Shown here one piece after another: positions 14,981-20,673 of a stretch of 20,673 nt of DNA. The stretch spans positions 1-20,673 of the forward strand of contig JAYTCQ010000336.1 of the NCBI GenBank assembly GCA_043736395.1, written 5' to 3'. Positions within the stretch are counted from its first letter, which is position 1. Each line of letters starts with the position of its first letter. The notes under the pieces were generated by a model that was given only the letters and a program-made list of their open reading frames with translations, was not told the DNA's origin and did no database searches. A program made the position numbers and the translations under genes. This DNA comes from JAFDVL01 sp043736395 (GTDB lineage Bacteria; Acidobacteriota; Blastocatellia; RBC074).

Positions 14981-15649
14981 ATGCCGATTGCAACTGCTAC
15001 AAATTATCTCGAAGCCATTGCGCACATCCCTGTTGGCACTTCGTTGCGCGTGAATGACGTCACGTGGGACGACTACAAACAATTGATGGATGACCTGCGC
15101 GAGAACAATTCAGTACGGGTATTTTACGATCACGGAAGGATGGAGATTATGTCGCCCCTGCGCAAACACGAAGCTCCGGTGGGAATCATTGCTCGCTTGA
15201 TGAGCGTCTTGAGTGATGAACTGGAAATTGATATTGAGCCGCTGGGTTCGACTACACTAAAATCTGAAATGCAGGAACAAGGTGCGGAACCTGACGACAG
15301 TTTTTATGTGCAAAATGCCGCCGCCGTAATTGGCAAAGACGATCTTGATTTAGCGCACGATCCACCGCCTGACATAGTGATTGAAAGTGATCTGACCAGT
15401 TCTTCGCTTGATAAATTTCCCATTTACGCTGGCTTGGGCGTACCCGAAATCTGGCTTATTTCAAAGCGACAAGTGCGAATGTTAGTTTTAGTGGGACATC
15501 AATATCAGGATGCGCCAACTAGCTCCGTATTTCCGTTTTTATCGGCTGAACTCTTAACCGAATTTATTAGTCAAGGCATCAATGAAGGCGCAACCGCAGC
15601 CGCACGCGCATTTCGGATTTGGGTACAAAACCACTCCGAAAAAATCTAA
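14981..15649 (+). CDS. Uma2 family endonuclease (DUF820)
   Basis: The 222-residue protein fits Uma2 length and order. VRVFYDHGRMEIMSPLRKHE (46-64) is the family's N-terminal block, EPDDSFYVQN (103-112) the middle block, and PPPDIVIESDLTSSSLDKF (128-146) the PD-(D/E)xK core with D131 and E135. PIYAGLGVPEIWLI and VLVGHQYQD come next. These proteins are predicted restriction-endonuclease-fold enzymes, often present in many copies; their function is unproven. A strong GGAGG lies 11-15 bases before the ATG, and a terminator overlaps the stop codon. It diverges from the Endonuc_Holl operon. A decayed relative of its C-terminal half is present at 16318-16540. Confidence 0.92.
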   Translation: MPIATATNYLEAIAHIPVGTSLRVNDVTWDDYKQLMDDLRENNSVRVFYDHGRMEIMSPLRKHEAPVGIIARLMSVLSDELEIDIEPLGSTTLKSEMQEQGAEPDDSFYVQNAAAVIGKDDLDLAHDPPPDIVIESDLTSSSLDKFPIYAGLGVPEIWLISKRQVRMLVLVGHQYQDAPTSSVFPFLSAELLTEFISQGINEGATAAARAFRIWVQNHSEKI

Positions 15650-15689
15650 AACCGCATTACACTTTTGCTTCTCGCGTAATGCGGTTTTT
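15648..15689 (+). terminator. Intrinsic terminator of the Uma2 gene
   Basis: AAAACCGCATTAC (15648-15660) pairs with GTAATGCGGTTTT (15676-15688), a perfect 13-bp stem with a 15-nt loop and a T run. It overlaps the Uma2 stop codon. An A-rich left side could also let it stop the convergent VOC transcript. Confidence 0.85.
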
Positions 15690-15745
15690 CACTTTCACTT
15701 TCCTGCGAACATTCCTTTTCAAGTCCGATTTTGCACCAAGCTGAT

Positions 15746-16228
15746 TTATCCATGCGCTTCCGCCAGATCTGCTAAAGCTGCCTGCATCACTTGTGGATTG
15801 GTCATCAAGTGCAAGTATTTTGCGGACATTTCCGGTGGCGCGAACTCAATCATCTGGCGGTTTTCAATCCAGAATTCGACTAGATCAAATGGCCCGCGAT
15901 CACAGATGTGCGTGACCCAGCCTTCGCGCTGACCGATTTTCAGCAATTGTCTGGCGCTGACATTCACAGAAATATACGCGTGCGTAGCGCCGTAAGCCGC
16001 GACGGGTGTTTCCCCCGCGTAAAACCCGGCTTCGCCATCATCAGGGCGCATTTCCGTACCGGCAGGCAACACTTCGACCATCGTACCGTGGTCGTCACCG
16101 GCAATCACGAACCAGGAATCAGGCCGAAAATTAGGCGGTGCGGGAACTACTTGTCCGCCTATAATTTCCGATAGAACTGTTGCTACGTTTTTGGGATTTT
16201 TTGCGTCCAGCGAAATGTGATGAATCAT
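15746..16228 (-). CDS. VOC family protein
   Basis: The 160-residue protein begins MIHHISLDAKNPKNVATVLS, with a His at the N-terminal metal position (MIHHISL). It contains DDHGTMVEVLPAG and ends its second half with FDLVEFWIENRQMIEFAPPE. This is the layout of a two-motif vicinal oxygen chelate protein with its second metal-ligand Glu. The substrate is unknown. GAGGAG lies about 5 bases before the ATG (read on the minus strand) and fixes the start. It stands alone and converges with the Uma2 gene; it is not similar enough by eye to the two VOC genes of the ECF42 block to be a recent copy. Confidence 0.85.
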   Translation of the reverse strand: MIHHISLDAKNPKNVATVLSEIIGGQVVPAPPNFRPDSWFVIAGDDHGTMVEVLPAGTEMRPDDGEAGFYAGETPVAAYGATHAYISVNVSARQLLKIGQREGWVTHICDRGPFDLVEFWIENRQMIEFAPPEMSAKYLHLMTNPQVMQAALADLAEAHG

Positions 16229-16317
16229 AATTTCTCCTCATAGTAATAATAAAAATCACGTTTGCGTGCGAGCATTTTCTCTCACATTAACTAACGCGGA
16301 TTTTCAGACGGAAAAGT

Positions 16318-16540
16318 TTCACCACTGGAAAAAATATTTATTTTTTAATTTATTAGGGTTTAGCTACATCTGAAATCAGGCATCTTTCCACATGACAGGT
16401 AAGAGTTTTGTATTAATAGGACATGAAGATTACGATGTAATGAATAGCTCAACTTTTCCGTTCTTGCAGAAAAAAAGCTAACAGAATTGCATAATCTCAG
16501 TGGTATGAAAATTTCACAGCTGGTTAAAACTTACGACTAA
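16318..16540 (+). pseudogene. Decayed fragment of a second Uma2 gene
   Basis: The gap before the TPR gene holds a relic of the C-terminal third of a Uma2 gene. Codons 16348-16377 read IY*GLATSEI against IYAGLGVPEI of the intact Uma2 gene. The following DNA matches it closely in base order but has TGA for an Arg codon (16393-16395). After a one-base shift it reads VLIGHEDYDVMNSSTFPFL against VLVGHQYQDAPTSSVFPFL. After another shift it reads KLTELHNLSG and ends at TAA (16538-16540). The part before 16348 is much less certain. Two stops and at least two frameshifts show that it is dead. It is on the same strand as the intact copy, separated by the VOC gene. Confidence 0.75.
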
Positions 16541-16554
16541 TGGAACAGCACTTC

Positions 16555-16563
16555 TGCTATAAT
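16555..16563 (+). promoter_or_regulatory. Extended -10 promoter for the TPR gene
   Basis: TGC followed by a perfect TATAAT (16558-16563) forms an extended -10 element. No good -35 is present, which such promoters tolerate. It would give a leader of about 55 nt before the ATG at 16626. Confidence 0.5.
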
Positions 16564-16625
16564 TTGCAAACCGCGTTATTTCAACTGAATTGCCAAAAAC
16601 AGTGTTTCTAAAAATTGAGGTTGTC

Positions 16626-18419
16626 ATGAAAATCAAATCTTTATTCTGCATCGCCTGCCTTTCCATCACCACTTTTGCCCAAACACAACCCACTCCAAAA
16701 ACTATCGATAACACGCAAGTCTGTCACCTGCCGAACGCCACCAAAGCTTCGACAAAGCCTGCGGTGTTGATGGAAGGGTACGGCAAAGTTCACATGTCCG
16801 TGACTACCAAATCTGCCGAAGCGCAGGCGTTTTTCGATCAGGGGTTGGCGTTGATGCATTCGTTTTGGTTCTATGAAGCGGATCGAAGTTTTGAACGTGC
16901 GGCGCAGCTTGATCCTGAATGCGCGATGGCGCAGTGGGGCATAGCGATGTCCGATATCAACGAAGAACGGCGCAATTCCGCGATCAAACGCGGCAAAGAA
17001 TTAGCGCCGAAAGTTAGTGAACGCGAACAGCTTTATCTCGCCGCCGTCGAAGCTCGCTACGCCGGAGAAAAAAGCACCGTGCAAAATAATGGCTTCCTCG
17101 GCGCGAGCGATCCTTATCAAAAAGCGATGCGCAAACTCGTGTCGTTTTACAACGATGATCTCGAAGCGAAATTGTTTCTCGCGCTGACTTCAATGTCCGG
17201 CTACGAACGCGATGGAACGCCGAACGCTGGCACGGTCGAAGCGATTGCGCTCCTGCAAGCTGTGCTCGCAAAATCTCCGAATCACCTCGCCGCGCATCAC
17301 TACATGATTCACGCGACCGAAGCGGGCAAACGCCCTGTTGACGGAGTTCCCGCCGCAGATATTTACGGTACGCTCGCGCCGAAAGTCGGGCACGCCGTAC
17401 ACATGCCCGGTCACACGTACGTCCACGTAGACCGTTGGCAAGACGCCGCGCGCGCCTTTGAAAATTCTGCTGCGGTAGATCGCGCCTACATCCGCGACAA
17501 CAAAGAAACGACCGATCACGCCGCCGGGCCGTACGGTCACAACGTCCATTTTTTGGCGAACGTGTACGGCTATCAGGGACGCTATCGTGATGGAATTTTG
17601 GCGAGTCAGGAATTGCTGGATGCCGCGAAACAACCAGGCGAAGAAAAATCCCGCGCCGGATTTGAAGGGCGATTGGCACGGCTGCGCATCCTGACGCGCT
17701 TTGACAAATGGGATGAAATTCTGGATGGAAAGTCTTTGCCTGACGAAGGCAATTACGAAGTCTTCAAGTCGTGGCGCTATTACGCACAGGGACTCGCGCA
17801 GCTTGGCAAAAATGATTTGAATGCTACGCGCACTACACTGGATGCGCTCGAACGTGAGACAGCATGGATGAAAGATAAGCTCGCCAAGGAGAAAGATTTG
17901 CCGCAGCTCGGACGACAGAGGCAGCAATTAAAAGCCCTCGGTGTCGCTCCGATAGAATTGAAAGCGCGCCTTGCAGCTATTGAAGCAATTTTACTTCCAT
18001 TGACGCAGACAACTGCCGTTCATAACGCGCCCCCTTTAGCTGAACAGCAAACAAAAAAAGCTGATGAAGCGATCAAGCTTTTGCGCGAAGCCATCGAAGA
18101 AGAAATCAAACTCGGCTACTCCGAACCGCCGTTATATCCACTGCCCATGCAGGAAGTCGCTGGAAAAATTTGCCTGCAACTAAAACGCTACACCGAAGCC
18201 GAAGAATTTTTCCGCGCCGCCCTCGAACGCGATCCCGGCAGCGGACGCGCGTATTTCGGACTGATGCAAGCCCAACAAAATTCCGGCAAACAATCCGAAG
18301 CACGTGAGACGTATGCAAAATTTATGAAGGCGTGGAAACAGGCCGATGAAGATTTACCGGAGATGAAATTAGCGAAAGAAAAAGCGGCGGAATATGGCGT
18401 GGCGAGTAATGTGAAGTGA
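16626..18419 (+). CDS. Exported TPR-repeat protein
   Basis: The 597-residue protein starts at the ATG at 16626, which gives a clean signal peptide (MKIKSLFCIACLSITTFAQ, cut near residue 19) after a GAGG element. The upstream in-frame TTG at 16590 would bury that signal. The first TPR (AQAFFDQGLALMHSFWFYEA, then DRSFERAAQLDPECAMAQWG) is followed by more helical repeats. A His-rich block, NHLAAHHYMIHATE (about 222-235) and HAVHMPGHTYVHVDRW (about 257-272), comes next, with DHAAGPYGHNVHF shortly after. TPRs return at the C-terminus (KRYTEAEEFFRAALERDPGS). This HMPGHxY type of exported TPR protein is common in environmental bacteria; its function is unknown. The clustered His residues could bind a metal (inference). 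Confidence 0.85.
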   Translation: MKIKSLFCIACLSITTFAQTQPTPKTIDNTQVCHLPNATKASTKPAVLMEGYGKVHMSVTTKSAEAQAFFDQGLALMHSFWFYEADRSFERAAQLDPECAMAQWGIAMSDINEERRNSAIKRGKELAPKVSEREQLYLAAVEARYAGEKSTVQNNGFLGASDPYQKAMRKLVSFYNDDLEAKLFLALTSMSGYERDGTPNAGTVEAIALLQAVLAKSPNHLAAHHYMIHATEAGKRPVDGVPAADIYGTLAPKVGHAVHMPGHTYVHVDRWQDAARAFENSAAVDRAYIRDNKETTDHAAGPYGHNVHFLANVYGYQGRYRDGILASQELLDAAKQPGEEKSRAGFEGRLARLRILTRFDKWDEILDGKSLPDEGNYEVFKSWRYYAQGLAQLGKNDLNATRTTLDALERETAWMKDKLAKEKDLPQLGRQRQQLKALGVAPIELKARLAAIEAILLPLTQTTAVHNAPPLAEQQTKKADEAIKLLREAIEEEIKLGYSEPPLYPLPMQEVAGKICLQLKRYTEAEEFFRAALERDPGSGRAYFGLMQAQQNSGKQSEARETYAKFMKAWKQADEDLPEMKLAKEKAAEYGVASNVK

Positions 18420-18473
18420 TTTAACAAATGCTGCTTAGAAACTACCCCATCTTATTTCATACTTAAAACCAGC

Positions 18474-18500
18474 AATCTGGAGATATTTTCACCAGATTTT
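18474..18500 (+). terminator. Weak intrinsic terminator after the TPR gene
   Basis: AATCTGG (18474-18480) pairs with CCAGATT (18492-18498) around an 11-nt loop, followed by a short T run. The stem is only 7 bp and AT-rich, so termination may be partial. Confidence 0.35.
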
Positions 18501-18527
18501 GACTTTAGCATTCAAGATTGATAGCAT
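18499..18527 (+). promoter_or_regulatory. Possible sigma-70 promoter of the rloA/rloB pair
   Basis: TTGACT (18499-18504), a 17-nt spacer and TAGCAT (18522-18527) give a near-consensus -35, ideal spacing and a weaker -10. It lies about 50 bases before the RloA-like start and directly follows the weak terminator. Confidence 0.4.
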
Positions 18528-18578
18528 AATCGTTAATTCTAAAAGTGATTTGTTATCAAAGTAAACACGAAACGAAAA

Positions 18579-19937
18579 ATGCTAGTTCAATTTACAGTGG
18601 AAAACTTCCTTTCTTTCAAAGGGGAAACCGTTTTTAGCATGTTAGCGTCATCAGATGACCGACATCCATCCCATGTAATTCAGGATGAAAAAGGCAAACC
18701 GCTAAATATCCTTCGCACCGCCGCTATTTATGGGCCTAATGCTTCTGGTAAATCTAACTTAATCGAAGCAATTTCGTTTGCCCAAACTTTAATTTTGAAT
18801 GGGACTAAAAGTGGACAATCTATTCAACATAAGCCATTTAAATTAAATCCAAAAAATCTAACTGGCTCAAGTCGATTTGAGTTCATCATTAAACACAAAA
18901 GCATTGTTTACTCTTACGGTTTTGTTGTTAATTCAAAGGCAGTCTTAGAAGAGTGGCTTTTTGCAACACCTGAAAAAAAAGAAGTATTATTTTTTGAACG
19001 TAATAAATCCAATTTCAATTTTGGCCTTTCGTTAACAGGAAAAACCGCAAGAGGAAAACAGTTCATTGATTTCGTTGCGCAGGGCACTCGACCAAATCAA
19101 CTTTTTCTGACGCAAGCTGTGGATCAAAACGTCGACCCAGTAAAGCCAATTGCTAATTGGTTCAAAAACGTACTTACAATCGTTCCTGCGGAATCTATCT
19201 ATAACTCTCTGGAAATAGGGGTTCATAGAAATAAAGAGTTTACAAAATTTTTAGGCGACTTTCTGAGAGCTGCGGGAACTGGAATTGAAGCAGTGACGAC
19301 AGAGGAGATAGATGTTGATATTGATAAGCTACTCGGGGGAGCTGACGAAAGCGCTAAATCAAAATTTAGAGATGAGCTATCTGGTTTAGAAAAAAACTCC
19401 TCCTTGATTCTGACCTTACCTTTTGGGGGTAGATTTGTTATTGCGTCAAAGGAAAAAGGTAAACCCGTTATTCTGGCTTTAAAAACAAAACATCAATCAA
19501 ACTATAACGATACCGTACATTTTGATATTGACGAGGAATCTGATGGAACACAACGCTTAATCAATCTTATTCCTACACTTTTTGATTTAAGAAACCGTGA
19601 TGAAATGGTTTTTTTGATAGATGAATTAGATCGTCGTCTTCATCCCCATTTGACAAAAATGTTTCTGCAAGCAGTATTAGAATGCTGTGATAAACAGAAG
19701 AAGAATCAAGTCATATTTACAACTCACGACACGAACTTGCTTGATCTAGATATTTTGAGAAGAGATGAAATTTGGTTTATCGAAAAAGATTCTCAAGGAG
19801 CATCACATCCATATTCACTTGCTGAGTTCAAAATTCGACCAGATTTAAAAATTGGAAAAGGATATCTTCACGGGCGCTTTGGTGCGATTCCTTTCATTGG
19901 TAATCTTAATACTATTCAACATTCGTCTAGCAAATAA
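18579..19937 (+). CDS. RloA/AbiLi-like AAA ATPase of a two-gene defence system
   Basis: The 452-residue protein is an SMC/OLD-like AAA ATPase. It opens MLVQFTVENFLSFKGETVFS, has Walker A GPNASGKS (52-59), an ABC-type signature region DEESDGTQRLINL (about 317-329), Walker B MVFLIDELDRRLHPH (343-357) and the switch His in IFTTHDTNLL. These are complete, so it should bind and hydrolyse ATP. RloA/AbiLi ATPases pair with RloB-type TOPRIM proteins in phage defence by abortive infection. Here the RloB-like gene starts 10 bases after the stop. By eye the DNA is AT-richer than the TPR gene before it, which fits acquisition as a defence cassette. The trigger is unknown. No ribosome binding site is obvious before the ATG. 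Confidence 0.9.
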   Translation: MLVQFTVENFLSFKGETVFSMLASSDDRHPSHVIQDEKGKPLNILRTAAIYGPNASGKSNLIEAISFAQTLILNGTKSGQSIQHKPFKLNPKNLTGSSRFEFIIKHKSIVYSYGFVVNSKAVLEEWLFATPEKKEVLFFERNKSNFNFGLSLTGKTARGKQFIDFVAQGTRPNQLFLTQAVDQNVDPVKPIANWFKNVLTIVPAESIYNSLEIGVHRNKEFTKFLGDFLRAAGTGIEAVTTEEIDVDIDKLLGGADESAKSKFRDELSGLEKNSSLILTLPFGGRFVIASKEKGKPVILALKTKHQSNYNDTVHFDIDEESDGTQRLINLIPTLFDLRNRDEMVFLIDELDRRLHPHLTKMFLQAVLECCDKQKKNQVIFTTHDTNLLDLDILRRDEIWFIEKDSQGASHPYSLAEFKIRPDLKIGKGYLHGRFGAIPFIGNLNTIQHSSSK

Positions 19938-19947
19938 CCCCTCTTTA

Positions 19948-20535
19948 ATGCCACTCACGAATAGAAAACGTCTCTTGGATCGCACGATTAACAATCGCGA
20001 TGCAAACCTTATCATTATTGCCACGGAAGGTCAGGAAACAGAGAAACAATACTTTTCAATTTTTAGAAATCCTAAAATTAATATCGTAGTTATCCCAACG
20101 ACTGATGGTAAATCTGCACCCAATCATGTTTTGAGCAGACTGGATGACATCAAGAATGACTATGAGCTTAATGATGATGATTCGTTATGGCTAATGATGG
20201 ATATTGATCATGTCCGCGATGAACAACGAAGCCAGATATGTCAAAAAGCTTTACAAAAAGGCTTTAATTTGGCCATTAGTAATCCTTGTTTTGAGTTATG
20301 GCTTTACCTTCATTTTGTCGAAATTGATGACATGAACATAAGCTGTAGCCAGCTCGAAAAAAAATTGCGTAAAATTTTGGGCAGCTATAATAAATCCAAG
20401 CTTGATCTGGAAAAGTATAAGGGACAGATTCATTCTGCTGTAGAAAGAGCCAGATCATTGGATAAAAATCTGAGCGAACGTTGGCCCAACTCCATAGGAA
20501 CTCATGTTTATAAAATTGTAGAAAAGCTTGTATAG
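19948..20535 (+). CDS. RloB/AbiLii-like TOPRIM-type effector
   Basis: The 195-residue protein matches RloB in length and order. LIIIATEGQETEKQYFSIF (21-39) carries the TOPRIM-type glutamate E27. LWLMMDIDHVRDEQ carries the DxD pair (D85, D87). LAISNPCFELWLYLHF is the RloB signature (about 108-123). TOPRIM proteins of this kind probably cut nucleic acid when released by the ATPase partner; here this is inferred, not shown. I chose the ATG at 19948 because it starts just after the RloA stop and gives the usual family start. Earlier in-frame codons would overlap the ATPase gene and encode no recognised sequence. With no clear ribosome binding site, translation is probably coupled to the gene before it. 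It ends in TAG. Confidence 0.88.
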   Translation: MPLTNRKRLLDRTINNRDANLIIIATEGQETEKQYFSIFRNPKINIVVIPTTDGKSAPNHVLSRLDDIKNDYELNDDDSLWLMMDIDHVRDEQRSQICQKALQKGFNLAISNPCFELWLYLHFVEIDDMNISCSQLEKKLRKILGSYNKSKLDLEKYKGQIHSAVERARSLDKNLSERWPNSIGTHVYKIVEKLV

Positions 20536-20598
20536 CTGATGTGTTTGATTATTTGCAAATTGAGAAACTGGCATTGATCATTTGCACATAACAGCTAC

Positions 20599-20673
20599 TC
20601 ACTCAGCAAATTTGCCGTCTCCCACTTGACCCGCGCCATAGAGCGTGAAACCTAAGCGAAATTTATGAAGGCA
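20599..20673 (-). CDS. 3' end of an unidentified gene, cut by the window edge
   Basis: On the minus strand the frame is open from the window edge for 24 codons and ends with GFTLYGAGQVGDGKFAE and TGA (20599-20601). The alternating polar and hydrophobic residues and the Gly-rich end look like protein rather than chance, but this is too short to name a family. It converges with the RloB-like gene, leaving 63 bases without a recognisable terminator. Confidence 0.4.
   Translation of the reverse strand, partial: CLHKFRLGFTLYGAGQVGDGKFAE

Noticed and set aside
16392..16481. 29-codon frame beginning MTGKSFVLIGHEDYD as a real small gene
   Set aside because: It aligns with the C-terminal part of the Uma2 protein and is flanked by more aligned sequence in other frames, so it is part of a decayed gene.
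17014..17927. Long minus-strand open frames (up to 245 residues) inside the exported TPR gene
   Set aside because: They are shadows of a strongly coding plus-strand gene; their products are Arg/Cys/Ser-rich, show no motif and have no ribosome binding site.
18579..20535. PARIS (AriA/AriB) defence system
   Set aside because: The second protein carries the RloB motifs (SNPCFELWLYLHF) rather than those of DUF4435, so RloAB/AbiL is the better fit.
1..20673. CRISPR array, insertion sequence, prophage, tRNA or rRNA genes
   Set aside because: No regularly spaced repeats, transposase or integrase motifs, structural phage genes or tRNA-like cloverleaf sequences were noticed on reading both strands.

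Overview
The window looks like chromosomal DNA of a free-living, Gram-negative-type bacterium with moderate GC content. I infer Acidobacteriota (Blastocatellia-like) from the mix of families: an exported LolA-like two-domain protein, an exported TPR protein, Uma2 nucleases, DUF2277, DUF6958, and an ECF42 sigma factor with a DGPF (YCII) partner. No rRNA, tRNA, insertion sequence or CRISPR array was seen. The organism call is an inference.

Layout. (1) 1-1325: the 3' end of a STAND-type ATPase/TPR regulator whose single reading frame is broken by one amber codon. A long inverted repeat (1395-1469) and a DUF2277 gene follow. (2) 1809-5550: an ECF42 sigma factor on the minus strand diverges from a plus-strand set of DGPF/YCII, two VOC proteins, an exported DinB protein and a DoxX-like membrane protein. 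The 87 bp between the divergent genes carry a symmetrical element that reads as an ECF42-type promoter (TGTCGA, 17 nt, CGAC) in both directions, so the block is probably one self-regulating stress module. (3) 5615-8863: a DUF6958 protein, an exported LolA-like protein and an HGSNAT-like membrane acyltransferase. (4) 8864-11271: a transcription unit encoding only a 24-residue peptide, with a strong ribosome binding site and a 20-bp-stem terminator, facing an unrecognised 676-residue protein. (5) 11272-12593: two palindromes 32 bp apart upstream of an RlmI/RlmK-type methyltransferase. (6) 12601-14832: a tightly overlapping minus-strand operon of a membrane-anchored Hjc-like nuclease (Endonuc_Holl), a coiled-coil J-domain protein and a leucine-rich-repeat protein. 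(7) 14981-16540: an intact Uma2 nuclease, a VOC protein, and a decayed second Uma2 fragment hidden in the gap before the next gene. (8) 16626-18419: an exported TPR protein. (9) 18579-20535: an RloA/RloB (AbiL-like) ATPase plus TOPRIM defence pair. The window ends in the 3' end of an unidentified minus-strand gene.

The strongest candidates for something undescribed are the solitary 24-residue peptide unit, the nuclease/J-domain/LRR operon, and the orphan 676-residue protein. The ECF42 module and the RloAB pair belong to known families, but the two-way promoter and the exported DinB member add new detail. All similarity calls were made by eye; no database search or computation was run.
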